DNA from: Alopecurus myosuroides
Taxonomy: Eukaryota; Streptophyta; Magnoliopsida; Poales; Poaceae
DNA: 64,000 nt
NCBI GenBank assembly: GCA_028641055.1
Contig: CM054058.1
Coordinates: forward strand, 234,525,551-234,589,550
Reading direction: 5' to 3'
In this document: positions 1 to 10,239 of the stretch, piece by piece
Numbering within the stretch: the first letter of the stretch is position 1
Layout: each line of letters opens with the position of its first letter
Notes under the pieces: generated by a model
The model's database searches: none
Told to the model about the DNA's origin: nothing
What the model saw: only the letters and a program-made list of their open reading frames with translations
Made by a program: the position numbers and the translations under genes

Positions 1-753
1 CATTTGTTGCTATTTGTTTTGCATCTGTTTTATCTTGTTTTCATAATCAAACCCAAACAATTTCAAATGGTTATTTTCATACTTGATCTGTTACAACTTT
101 TGGAATAAAAATAACAAATGAAAACAACCAAATTGTTCCATTTTATTCCATGTTGATAACTCCTTAATTTGTTGGTTTTAACCAAACAATTAATTCAATC
201 CAATTATTCTATTTCACTTCAAATTCAAACCAAATGTATTTCAAATCAGTACCCTTTTGAATCCATCAAATTCACCAAACAAATGTAATCCTTAATCACA
301 TTAAATTCTTAGGGGTAACCCTATTAAAATTGTTGTTTTCAATAATGTGTATTTAATATTGAAAATTCATTCAATTTGGGTTCAAATACAAACAGCCCTT
401 TTAATCTCAACTTTTTGAAATACAATCTTGGAAAATGGTTTCTAATTACCTAAATAGCTTAACCTAATTTTTCTAGAATTTTTACTAAATTCAAAACTAT
501 CAAATTCTTCCAAATCTGTTTTCAGCAAAAAAATAAAACAGAAAAAATAAAATGAGCAGCAGCTAACTAGCGCGCGCGACAGCTAACCTAGCCCAAACCC
601 ACCTAAGCTAACACGCGCGCGGCCCAGCCCGTCTACTCTCGCGTGTACCGCTTCGTAAATCGTGCGGCTCGTCTGTCCCGAGTACGGCAGAGCATCCGCG
701 GCCTCCACGTCGGCGTACGGCGGCGCTCTACGGCCAGGGAGCGCTCCCGGGCC

Positions 754-763
754 CTATATATCC
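754..763 (+). promoter_or_regulatory. TATA box of copy 1 5' LTR
   Basis: ctatatatcc lies in the GC-rich part of the LTR and is followed within 50 bases by a ccctag-rich leader typical of plant 5' UTRs. The same site recurs in the 3' LTR at about 11090-11099. It is the probable promoter of the genomic transcript, which implies an R-U5 of more than 3.5 kb. Confidence 0.6.
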
Positions 764-2558
764 CCCCTAGACCCCTGGCGCAGCCCCCTAGCCCTAGGTT
801 TCCGTTCTCTCCCTCGGATCCGCCGCCAACCTCTCTCCTCGTCGCTCCCCCCTCTCTGCAATTCTCACCGGCGGCATCCTCCTCTGAAAATCGCCATGGC
901 GCCGCCACCCTCTAGTCCCACCTAGCCACTGGCCTACTGGAACCGACTCGCCACCGTTCCCTCTTCGTTCTGGACACCTTAGCTCGCTCGGAGGAGCACG
1001 GAATCAACGCCGCCGTCATCGACCACCGTGCAGCCGCCGCTCGCCGTCGAGCTCTCCCACGGCCAAATCCCGGTGAGCACGCGCTCCACCCCCTCCTGTC
1101 TTCCCTCCGTAGCGCGCACACGTTCGCATCCATCCTCACCACAGCAGCACCACCAGATCGCGCACGGCCACGGTCTTCTCAACGCCGGCGAGCTGCGCCG
1201 TTCTGTCAGTGTCGCGGAAACATTTGATCTTCAGAAAAGTTCAGATCCGCGACTGAAACCATATCCTCACTGCGTGCCTGTTATCTGACAACGAATGCGA
1301 GCAGCTGCAGTGGTTCAACGCGTATGTGTGCGAGCGCGCGGTCGCGAGTTCGACCCGCGGCCTCGCGGGAATAAATCCCCACCCTTTTTTTCGTTGGAGT
1401 GCTGACAGCCAGGGCCCAGCCGTCAGCCACTCGTGTGCCACGCGGGCACAGTGAGCCCACGGGGCCCCCCTGGCAGCGTCTGGGTGCGTTTCCAGTGAGT
1501 GTAAAACGTTTTTAAAACTTTCTGTTTTCAAACTAGGTCCAAATAAATTACAGATTGCCCCCTGGTTTTGAAACCTTAATATTTTTTATTTTATAACTCT
1601 AAAAACTGCAAATAAAATATGCACGCTGATCTAAATTCAATTGTCTACCTTTTGGTAACTTTTGTTCCCTGTTTTGAATTTTCAAAATGCAATTTAAAAT
1701 TGAATCTAAATAATTCAAATGCAAATTCATAAATTCCATAACTAAATCATTATTAATCCAATAAATACAAATAAAATATGTTTTTCATACCATTTTGAAA
1801 ATCCTATTCAAATATAAAATTTGTTTCCTTGTTTGAATAATTTAAATTGCCTAAATAATTTAATACTTGTTTAATTCAATTAAATTTGATAAAATCATAA
1901 CTTGTTTAATATAAAATATTTTTGAACATGCAAAATATGTTTTCAAACCATCAAAGTGTGAACTTTTCAAATGTGAATTTGAATTTATGATTTGAACAAA
2001 TAAAATTCAAATAATATTCAAACTTGTTTTAAATCCCATTAAAACTTGTTTAATATTGTTTAATTCATAATAGATTCATCCTAATTCAAATTTCCATATT
2101 TGAAACATGTAATCCAACTAAAATTTGATGTTCTGTTCAAATATAAATTTTGTTAATTGTTTTGCACACTTTAAATTGATGAAAACAATAATTGTTTGTG
2201 TGACATGTTTAAGTAACCAAACTTTCCAAACTTAATAAATAATTTCCAAAACTTGTTAAACCCTTTTATTACTTGCATCTATTATTGTTATTTGTTGTTA
2301 TTTTGTTGTTACCATCATGCATGCATCATGCTAACAACTTTCACATAATAATCAATTGTAAATCATCTGTTCCACTTAATTATGGATCTTTTCCATATGC
2401 AATCCAATTGCATATGGGTCCATTTAAATTGTGTTATCATGTTAGCTAGTTTATTTTGATGCAACCAATAACTTGTCATGCATCATCTTGATTGTGCACA
2501 ATGCCATGATAATGATTGTTTACATTCCTGTTTTGTCTGTTTGCTTCTTCTCGAATAG

Positions 2559-3935
2559 ACGACGACGTTGAGACAGACGATCTTTACAGCACCCCTTCTG
2601 AGGATCTAGCTCAGTACCAGGCTGCTGAGTTCGTAGGCAAGTTATCACTCACATGAACCATTGTGTTCCTTTCAACCCTGGTTACCGATACTTTCCGTTG
2701 TCTATTCTTGCTAGCCTTAGTAGTAGTTGTTTCTGTTACGAACCTATCACATGAATCCTTTAACCCTGATATTGCCTCACCACCACTCCTACAACCCTAT
2801 TGATTGAGCCCGTGTCTTACTAGCATGCTTAGGTTGTTTTGCTCGAGTCTGTTACCCGTTACTTTTAGTTACTATATCTTTATTATGTTCTGGGGGCTCG
2901 ATGTTTAATTAATCAATCAATCAATCATGCTACCGTTATTACTTAATAATAATTTGATGATAAGGCACCGGCAGGAGGCCCTGTGTGGTTTTGAGGCCTG
3001 CTAGTGTCGACCCTAATAGGAAAAGGGTCTTGTCTACTGATCCATGATGAGCGCACTACCCGCATGTGGGAAGCGAGTATGGGCGCCCCCCTCAATTTGA
3101 TTCGATTCGCATCTCGTCCAAATCATCTCATTTAGTTCGTGCTTTCTATTTGCCGCATGCATGTTTTTGCGAGCCCAGCGCAGGGTGGAACTTTTGTAGT
3201 CGGCATATAGGGGGACACGTTCTTAGAGTGCTATGAGGGTCCATTTTCTTCTGGGCTCGATTAGCCGTGCGCCCAAGGTGCTTTGGGCTTGATGCGAAGA
3301 AGAGTTGAGTTGTGTTGAGTGCCTCGCTTGGTGGGAGGCATCCCATCTGGCGGGTTATTCATACGTGTACGGCCAAATTGGTGCAACCCTGCAGGGATAA
3401 TCTTCTCGAGAAGCCGTGTTTTCCGCGGTTATGGTTAACTTGGTGAAAGTACTGGCTAACAAGTACTCAGGACAACTTAAACCTAATGATTCATAATCTC
3501 ACACCCCATGATTATCAATTTGACTAGTAATAAGGATTATTATCACAATAACTTGTTTCATCTTTAATCCAACTGTGTGAGTTATCCTCGGATTGCTTCT
3601 TTGGATAAGGGGCGAGATCCAGGATGGGTTTGTCTGATGTTATCTTTCAGTTGGTTACAACCCTCGATCTTATCCCCTTTCTGATAGTTGGAAGGGATAG
3701 AACCTCTGTAGTTGGTTAGCGCAGCCAGTTGCAGCATCTTATATACCCCTCTCTTTCCGTTGAACCCAAGTCATCTGTGCTTGTGTTGACGGGCTATACT
3801 TTGGTGAACTGTGAGTCTTGCTTGCCAGTACGTCTATGTACTGACCCCTTTGGGGCTGTGGTTTCCGCAGACTACGATTACGAGGATCCAGGTGACGGCT
3901 ACTACGTGGAGTTTGACGAGGCTGCTGACGAGTAG
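2559..3935 (+). other. LTR-embedded exon pair encoding a small acidic peptide (5' LTR)
   Basis: Two exon-like blocks. Block 1, 2559-2636 (78 nt), follows the acceptor-like ...cgaatag and ends at a GC-type donor, ag/gcaagt. Block 2, 3871-3935 (65 nt), follows the acceptor tttccgcag and ends in a TAG. Joined in phase 1 the frame stays open across both and is strongly acidic (block 1 rich in D, E and T; block 2 ending FDEAADE). Upstream, frame +1 is open from 916 to a donor at 1073 (cccg/gtgagc) and would join in the same phase, but it has no ATG here. The same blocks with the same lengths occur in copy 2. Splicing is inferred from sequence alone. Confidence 0.5.
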
Positions 3936-4412
3936 TTAGCGGACCCGGGCAGGATCCGAGACATCGTGGATGGGCTCCGTCTTTATTTCAGTTTCCGGCT
4001 TCTTAAGCCTATTTGGATTTTGTCTGTACTCAGACCCCTTTGAATGCTTCCGCTGAGATGTAATGATGCTATGTTGGGACATGTGTCCTCTGGATGATTG
4101 TATTTGCTATCTCTGCCCTAGTGAGGGCCTTTTGCAACTTATTTCAATCTTTTGTGTCGTAGAGGCATGTTGTGTTATCCTTTTGTTCAAAGCCGTTGAC
4201 GTACCATGTGTGTATGGTATGAAGTACGTCAATGGTAGTGTCCTGATTTCTACAGGATAGTTTACATCGCCGGTGAACAGTAGCGATGGGTTGTCACACA
4301 TAAGTGTTGGCCTACTCGTAAGAGGACGCGGGTGCCGGAAAGCCCCGTAATCCCATCAGAATACTGTTCAGTTCGTACGGTGAGTATCCTATAGAAGTCA
4401 GGGTGCGACAAA

Positions 4413-4424
4413 TGGTATCAGAGC
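4413..4424 (+). promoter_or_regulatory. Primer binding site, initiator Met tRNA
   Basis: tggtatcagagc begins two bases after the LTR end at 4410. It is complementary to the 3' end of plant initiator tRNA-Met, the usual primer of Tekay-type and many other plant LTR elements. The ~360 bases from here to the extra ORF hold no other recognisable feature. Confidence 0.93.
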
Positions 4425-4786
4425 CTGTCTGCCTGTAGGATCCCTTTTTACTGGTCGCAGTTGAGTCTAGAAACTATTTTGTAGCTATATAGGAAAAATG
4501 AAACGTGAGAGTAGGAATTCTGCCATTTTTCTTCTTTCCCCACCCACCCACCCTTTTCTGGTAAGGAAGTGCAACGTTGTTTTCTGTTCTCACCTAAACT
4601 TTCAAGTTAGGATTTCACGTGTTTTGGGTTCTCCGTAGTACCTCAGGAGTTTTTGGTCTCGAGTTTCCCGATGTTGCTTCAATATCCTGTTCTTTTCAAC
4701 ATCCTTATCGTCCGTTGAACCTTGTTGTTGCTTTCCCACTTCAGTTCTCTACCGGAGTCTAATCAAAACTCCCCGATCATCTGCAG

Positions 4787-5602
4787 ATGGATCTCAGGTT
4801 CTTCCCGCAGGTGGTTCGGATGACTCGCTGTGAGAGCACCGCCGGTTATCCGGAGATGCTGAGAGACATGGTTACCTATCTGGGGTTCCATTGGGCACCA
4901 GAGTACCAGGTCTACGAGCAGCAGCGAGAGTTTGACCAGACCTACTACCAGGCTATCGTCTACATTCTGTCGGATGATGGCAGGAGCGTTGTCCACCGCT
5001 ACGAGGCAGTAGGTTCCACAGTGGATATGGCTGTGCAGCAGGCAGCTTACGTGAGTCTCACCGTCCTCCGTGCTGACTACTGGGGGTTTGATGATTCCAT
5101 CTATCGTCACATCCCCCGTGGTTACATCACGGCAGCGGGAGTTCACTTCACCCTCCACAGCAACCTGGATACCTACGAGTCTGATAGCTCCAGGCTGCAC
5201 ACCACTGCTCAGTTCGTGAGGCACAGTGACGCAGTTGCTTCCACACTGTCTCAGGAGTTGGCCTCAGTCAGGGAGCAGCTCTATCTGGCTTTGACTCGTC
5301 TGGCTACGTACACCACAGACTTTGTTGGAGACGAGCGCTTTGCGCGTTTCACTCAGCCAGCTGGGTTTCCGCTGCCAGATGCTGGAGGGTACGAGCCGAT
5401 CAGAGGTCCACTTCTCGACCTTGGTCCGGGTTACACTGGGATTCCCCGCTTTGGAGCACAGTGAGATGACGCTTTCTACTTCACCACACCGAGAGTTGCT
5501 CTCAGAGCAGTCCCGCTCTACATAGATCGTCGTCATACCTACTTCCCGGGGATTCCTCCGCACCGTATCTCTCGTCGTACTACTTACCGCCGTCCTGCGT
5601 GA
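4787..5602 (+). pseudogene. Extra pre-gag ORF of Tekay-type element (271 codons, one nonsense codon)
   Basis: ORF between primer site and gag, not part of the standard gag-pol set. It starts MDLRFFPQVVR and runs 225 codons to a TGA at 5462-5464; the same frame then stays open to TGA 5600-5602, giving 271 codons. The reverse copy (16897-17712) has the same total length and reads through this position with glycine, so the stop here is secondary. Residues about 40-100 resemble the alpha-beta-beta-beta-alpha layout of double-stranded RNA binding domains: an EYQV strand, a Y-rich strand, a HRYEAVGS turn, then a helix AVQQAAYVSLTVLR. The KKxxK basic motif of true RNA binders is absent, so binding is uncertain. 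Residues ~135-180 look helical. Function unknown. Confidence 0.65.
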
Positions 5603-5812
5603 TGAGCATGGGAGTACCGATGTATCCATTCTTAGCTATGTTTAGTTATCCTTTGTCTTTTGAACCATGTATTGGTCTGTTGGATATTCTGATGTATTTG
5701 AACATGTGATGATGTACCTGTTGGTTATCTATTCATGCGTCGGAATAATCTATCTTTTGGTTACCAAGTCTATCCTTTTCTGTTGTTGTGCTAAAATGAA
5801 TGTTTATTCAGG

Positions 5813-7126
5813 ATGCCGCCAACAAGGAGCAACCCGCCGGAGCCACCTCCGCTCACGGAGCTGTTGACTCAGATGACTCAGGTCGTGGCTCAGATGGCCC
5901 AGATCCAGGCTAACCAGCACAACAACCAGAATGCTCCGCGAGTCAGCATCAAGGAGTTTCTGAGCATGGGGCCGAGAGCTTTCGTGGCAACACGTGAGCC
6001 TCTGGATGCTGATGACTGGATCAGGGAGATGAACAAGGCTCTGGAGATTGCTCATGTTGCTGAGGAGGATAAAGTCAAGTATGCCACCTACCTACTGAAG
6101 GGTCAGGCAGCTACCTGGTGGGAGAACTACCAGACCATGAGAGCTGGCTATCCTATCACCTGGGGATGTTTGAAGGATGCCTTCCTGAAGCACCACATCC
6201 CAGATGGTCTGATGGAAAGGATGCGTGAGGAATTCTGCTCTCTCAAACAGGGCAAGCTGGACGTCCTCGGCTACCAGAACGAGTTCAATCGTCTCGCTCG
6301 ATACGCTGGTGACGAGGTGTCCACTGAAGCCAAGAAGATGGCAAGGTTCCGCCGAGGTTTTAACCCGGAACTGAAGTACGCTCTCACCAACATCAAGTGC
6401 AAGGACTTCGTGGAGCTCGTGAACACCGCGCTCAATGAGGAGAATGGGCGCAAGGCGTTCGAAGAGTCCCGTAAGCACTCGCGTGAGGGTGGTTCCTCCT
6501 CCAACATGACCACCCCTCCGCAGAAGCGCCGCATCTGGGTGCCAAATGGTGCTATCACTCGGGCTCCAAATGCCCAAGCTTCTCCAGGCTTTGGTCCCCG
6601 CCCACCCAACCCATCTCAGATGCAGGGTCAGAGGGTTCCTATGGGGCAGCCAAGGCCAGGTCCTCCTCGTGTCGTCACTTGCTTCAAGTGCAAGGAGACT
6701 GGACACTACGCTGATAAGTGCACTCAGAGGCAGCTACCTCCACCTCCTCGCCCCAACACCAACCAGGCAATGGTTCGTGCTCCCCCGGCTAAAGCCTTCA
6801 ACTCCAACAACAGGCCTGTCGGGAGGACCGCGAGGGTGAATCATATCAAGGCCGACAAAGCTGAGGAAGCTGCTGACGTCGTTCTCGGTATATTACCCGT
6901 AAACTCTATTCCAGCTAAAGTGTTGTTTGATACCTGGAGCATCGCATTCTTTTGTGTCAAAGATTTTTGCAAAAGCATACAACCTAGTTCTGGTTCCGCT
7001 AAGCAATCAAATGACTGTTCACTCTCCGGGACCGCAAATGTTGACATCCAAGATAAGCATGGACAATCAGATCCTAATTGGAGGTCGCATATTCCTTGCT
7101 TCACTCATGTTGCTGGGAAATTCTGA
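5813..7126 (+). CDS. gag: Gag (capsid and CCHC nucleocapsid) running into the protease start, then frameshifted
   Basis: Structural protein that packages element RNA into cytoplasmic virus-like particles. It begins MPPTRSNPPEPPP, followed by a Q/M-rich helix, then a retrotransposon-gag capsid domain at residues ~40-210 (motifs DADDWIREM, KGQAATWWENY, KKMARFRRGF). A basic, proline-rich linker follows, then one zinc knuckle [14 protein letters not shown] near residue 295. The frame continues into the aspartic protease up to VLFDT, where one extra T at 6935 shifts it; the last ~60 residues before TGA 7124-7126 are therefore out of frame and meaningless. In copy 2 the corresponding site reads the normal DTGAS. 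Gag and pol were one frame in the ancestor. Confidence 0.88.
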   Translation: MPPTRSNPPEPPPLTELLTQMTQVVAQMAQIQANQHNNQNAPRVSIKEFLSMGPRAFVATREPLDADDWIREMNKALEIAHVAEEDKVKYATYLLKGQAATWWENYQTMRAGYPITWGCLKDAFLKHHIPDGLMERMREEFCSLKQGKLDVLGYQNEFNRLARYAGDEVSTEAKKMARFRRGFNPELKYALTNIKCKDFVELVNTALNEENGRKAFEESRKHSREGGSSSNMTTPPQKRRIWVPNGAITRAPNAQASPGFGPRPPNPSQMQGQRVPMGQPRPGPPRVVTCFKCKETGHYADKCTQRQLPPPPRPNTNQAMVRAPPAKAFNSNNRPVGRTARVNHIKADKAEEAADVVLGILPVNSIPAKVLFDTWSIAFFCVKDFCKSIQPSSGSAKQSNDCSLSGTANVDIQDKHGQSDPNWRSHIPCFTHVAGKF

Positions 7127-7433
7127 CATTGATGTCATTCTGGGTATGGATTGGTTGAAGACCCACAAAGCAAAAATTGACTGTGCTCAAAAGTCAATAA
7201 CTCTCTCCCACACTTCAGGCCAGATAGTCTATTCTCCATATGGATCAAGTTCTGTTCAGCTGTTCAACCTAGATGCCAAACCCCTTCCTGCAATTGAAAA
7301 TGTTCCGGTGGTTTGTGAATTCCCTGACGTCTTTCCAGAAGAGTTGCCAGGGATGCCTCCGGACAGAGCAGTTGAGTTCGTGATCGAGCTTGAGCCGGTA
7401 CTGCTCCAATCTCTAAGCATCCATACAAGATAG
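6927..7433 (+). pseudogene. Protease and protease-RT linker in shifted frame
   Basis: Continuation of the polyprotein in a different frame after the 1-base insertion at 6935. The aspartic protease follows the catalytic D-T-G-A-S site (here at the break) with [12 protein letters not shown], then the hydrophobic flap region and [16 protein letters not shown], the usual end of plant retrotransposon proteases. The linker carries [16 protein letters not shown], a conserved lead-in to RT. A 1-base deletion between 7396 and 7397 (one A present in copy 2) returns reading to the original frame, so the last ~12 residues to the stop at 7433 are out of frame. The piece has no start codon of its own. Confidence 0.8.
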
Positions 7434-7450
7434 CTCCTCCTGAACTGAAA

Positions 7451-10201
7451 TTGTTGAAGGAGCAGATCGATATGTACATGGAGAAAGGTTACATTCAGCC
7501 TAGTTCCTCCGCTTGGGGTTGCCCAACTCTGTTTGTTGCCAAGAAGGATCAAACAAAAAGACTCGTGGTTGACTATCGTCCTCTCAACGAGAAAACCATC
7601 AAAAACAAGTATCCAATTCCTCGTATCGATGATCTTTTTGATCAACTTGCTGGAGCCTCAATATTCTCAAAGTTGGACTTGAGGATGGGGTACCATCAGA
7701 TAAAGATCAGAAAGGAAGATATTCCTAAGACAGCTTTCACCACTCGTTACGGTCTATATGAATACACCGTCATGTCCTTTGGTCTCACCAATGCACCGGC
7801 AACATTCTCAAGACTCATGAATTCTGTCTTCCATGAATATCTCGACAAGTTCGTTGTGGTATATCTCGATGACATTCTAGTCTACTCAAAATCCGAGGAA
7901 GAGCATGGAGAACACCTTCGCCTCACTCTCATGAAACTTCGCGAGCATCGTCTATATGCCAAGTTCTCCAAATGTGAGTTCTGGATTCCAGAAGTTGCAT
8001 ATCTTGGTCATATCATCTCTGCCAAAGGCATAGCCATTGATCCTGAAAAGGTTAAGGCAATTGTTGACTGGAAACCCCCTAAGACGGTGAAGCAAGTCAG
8101 AAGTTTTCTTGGCTTGGCTAGCTATCGTCGTCGTTTCGTACAGAACTTTTCCAAGATTGCTAAACCTCTCACTGATCTCACAAAGAAGGACAAGAAGTTC
8201 GTTTGGACTCCACAGTGTGATGAAAGTTTCAACCTCCTGAAGACTAAACTCACTTCCACCCCAGTTCTGGTTGGCCCAGATACTACCAAACCTTTCCAGA
8301 TATTCTGCGATGCATCTCTTCAAGGTCTAGGTGCAGTTCTTATGCAAGAACGTCAAGTTGTGGCTTATGCTTCACGTCAGTTGAACCCACATGAGCAAAA
8401 CTATCCCACACATGATCTTGAACTTGCAGCAGTTGTGTTTGCCCTCAAGAAATGGAGACAATACTTGTTGGGTAACAAAACTGAAATCTTTTCCGATCAT
8501 AAGAGTCTGAAATACATCTTCACTCAGCCAGATCTGAACCTCAGGCAAAGGAGATGGATTGAGAAGATTAAAGACTTTGATCTCACCATTTCTTACACTC
8601 CAGGCAAGGCTAATGTTATGGCTGATGCTCTCAGTCGCAAATCCTATTGCAATAATCTCATGATCATGGAAAGCCAACCTCCACTTCATGAAGAATTTCA
8701 GAAACTGAACCTTGGTCTTGTCCCTGAAGGATACCTTGCTAACTTGACAGCCAATCCAACTCTCGAGGACAAGATTCGTTCTGAACAACTTCGTGATACT
8801 GAAATCAAGAAGATTGTAGAGCACATCAAAGAAGGCAACGATAAATTCGAGTCCTTCTCAATTGATGACAAGGGAACTGTGTTCTTCGAAGGACGCATTG
8901 CAGTTCCTCAGATTCAAAGTCTCAAGGATATCATTCTCAAGGAGGCTCATGAAACTCCTCTATCCATTCACCCTGGAAGTACAAAGATGTACCAGGATCT
9001 CAAGACTCTGTATTGGTGGCCTGGCATGAAACGTGAAATTGCTCAATACGTTTCTGAATGCGACGTTTGTCAACGTGTTAAGGCAGTCCATCAAAAAACA
9101 GCAGGTCTACTCCAACCTCTCAAAATTCCTGAGTGGAAGTGGGACATGATTGAAATGGACTTCGTTACTGGGTTTCCAAAGTCCAAGAAGGGCAACGATG
9201 CAATCTTCGTTGTTATTGATCGTCTCACTAAGGTAGCTCATTTCTTTGCTGTAAAGGAAACTATCTCAGCTAGCCAGTTAGCAGAACTCTACACAGCAAA
9301 GATTGTTCCTCTTCATGGTGTTCCATTGGAAATTAGCTCAGACCGTGGAAGCATCTTCACTTCTCATTTCTGGAAAAGCTTTCAAGAAGCATTGGGCACC
9401 AAACTTCTGTTCAGCACAGCTTATCACCCTCAGTCGCAGGGGCAAGTCGAAAGAGTCAATCAGATTCTCGAGGATATGCTCAGAGCATGTGGTCTCTCCT
9501 TTGGCATGAAATGGGAGGATTCCCTTCCATATGCTGAATTCTCCTACAACAACAGCTACCAGGCAAGCCTAGGTATGGCACCATTTGAGGCACTGTATGG
9601 TCGCAGATGCAGGAGTCCAATCAATTGGTCTGGAGCTGGTGAACGTTCACTCTTAGGCCCTGACATTGTTAAGGAAGACGAGGAGAAAGTTCGTATCATT
9701 CGTGACAATCTTAGGATTGCTCAGTCTCGTCAGAAGAGCTATTATGATAGCAAGCACAGGGATATGATCTATGCACCTGGTGATAAGGCATATCTCCGTG
9801 TAACTCCCCTCAGAGGCACTCATCGTTTTGGTGTGAAAGGAAAGCTTGCACCAAGATACATTGGTCCTTTCAACATTCTCTCAAGACGGGCAGAAAATGC
9901 TTATCGTCTTGAGCTTCCAGAAAAACTATCCAAGGTGCACGATGTGTTCCACGTGTCACAGCTCAAGAAGTGTTTCAAAGATCCAGATCGTGCAGTTGAT
10001 CATGATTCCATTGAACTGCAAGATGATCTATCTTATGAGGAGCACCCTATTCGTATTCTCGATGAGACCGAGCGTAAGACTCGCAACAAGAGCACCAAGT
10101 TCTTGAAAGTGCAATGGTCGCATCATTCCGATAAAGAGGCAACGTGGGAGACCGAAGAGGATCTTCGCAAGAAGTATCCGGACCTTTTCACTTCTCAGTA
10201 A
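7451..10201 (+). CDS. pol: Pol: reverse transcriptase, RNase H, integrase, chromodomain
   Basis: Open for 916 codons; the frame is already open from about 7397 and the first ATG is only nominal, because the natural product is cleaved from a gag-pol polyprotein. [14 protein letters not shown] and catalytic YLDD at residues 138-141. RNase H: D287, E324, D349 and D392 (motifs [21 protein letters not shown]). Integrase: zinc finger H500, H507, C537, C540 and catalytic D570, D631 and E667 (GQVERVN). A GPF-type module and a chromodomain-like tail (residues ~865-916, with [14 protein letters not shown]) end the protein, as expected of chromoviruses, which use it to target chromatin. No internal stop or frameshift is seen, so this part may still be functional. 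It stops 38 bases before the 3' LTR. Confidence 0.95.
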   Translation: MLKEQIDMYMEKGYIQPSSSAWGCPTLFVAKKDQTKRLVVDYRPLNEKTIKNKYPIPRIDDLFDQLAGASIFSKLDLRMGYHQIKIRKEDIPKTAFTTRYGLYEYTVMSFGLTNAPATFSRLMNSVFHEYLDKFVVVYLDDILVYSKSEEEHGEHLRLTLMKLREHRLYAKFSKCEFWIPEVAYLGHIISAKGIAIDPEKVKAIVDWKPPKTVKQVRSFLGLASYRRRFVQNFSKIAKPLTDLTKKDKKFVWTPQCDESFNLLKTKLTSTPVLVGPDTTKPFQIFCDASLQGLGAVLMQERQVVAYASRQLNPHEQNYPTHDLELAAVVFALKKWRQYLLGNKTEIFSDHKSLKYIFTQPDLNLRQRRWIEKIKDFDLTISYTPGKANVMADALSRKSYCNNLMIMESQPPLHEEFQKLNLGLVPEGYLANLTANPTLEDKIRSEQLRDTEIKKIVEHIKEGNDKFESFSIDDKGTVFFEGRIAVPQIQSLKDIILKEAHETPLSIHPGSTKMYQDLKTLYWWPGMKREIAQYVSECDVCQRVKAVHQKTAGLLQPLKIPEWKWDMIEMDFVTGFPKSKKGNDAIFVVIDRLTKVAHFFAVKETISASQLAELYTAKIVPLHGVPLEISSDRGSIFTSHFWKSFQEALGTKLLFSTAYHPQSQGQVERVNQILEDMLRACGLSFGMKWEDSLPYAEFSYNNSYQASLGMAPFEALYGRRCRSPINWSGAGERSLLGPDIVKEDEEKVRIIRDNLRIAQSRQKSYYDSKHRDMIYAPGDKAYLRVTPLRGTHRFGVKGKLAPRYIGPFNILSRRAENAYRLELPEKLSKVHDVFHVSQLKKCFKDPDRAVDHDSIELQDDLSYEEHPIRILDETERKTRNKSTKFLKVQWSHHSDKEATWETEEDLRKKYPDLFTSQ

Positions 10202-10239
10202 GGAATCTCGGGGCGCGATTCCTTCAAGGGGGGGCGTTT
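10202..10239 (+). promoter_or_regulatory. Hairpin and polypurine tract of copy 1
   Basis: Directly after the pol stop, ggaatc (10202-10207) and gattcc (10217-10222) can pair. The polypurine tract aaggggggg (10226-10234), the plus-strand DNA primer, comes five bases before the LTR start TGTAACATCCC at 10240. Elements A and B have a longer version of the same hairpin. Confidence 0.75.

Larger units (their letters stand above)
1..4410 (+). repeat. 5' LTR of copy 1 (left ~95 bp outside window)
   Basis: Direct repeat of 10335-14752, ending in gtgcgaca immediately before the primer site. It holds an AT-rich U3 (1-540), a GC-rich promoter and leader (550-1500), a long AT-rich intron-like stretch (1500-2550) and two short exon-like blocks (2559-2636, 3871-3935). 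Apart from those exon-like blocks I see no credible coding sequence; longer open frames in the GC-rich leader are compositional. Confidence 0.92.

Noticed and set aside
643..1288. Open frames of 60-100 codons in the GC-rich LTR leaders (also 10969-11867, 27282-27629, 53072-53636, 62785-63349)
   Set aside because: They overlap on both strands in several frames, are proline/arginine-rich as GC-rich leader DNA dictates, and do not keep frame between related LTRs.
4763..5224. Minus-strand open frame of 153 codons over the extra ORF
   Set aside because: Mirror frame of the better-supported plus-strand ORF, which has a conserved start and length in copy 2.
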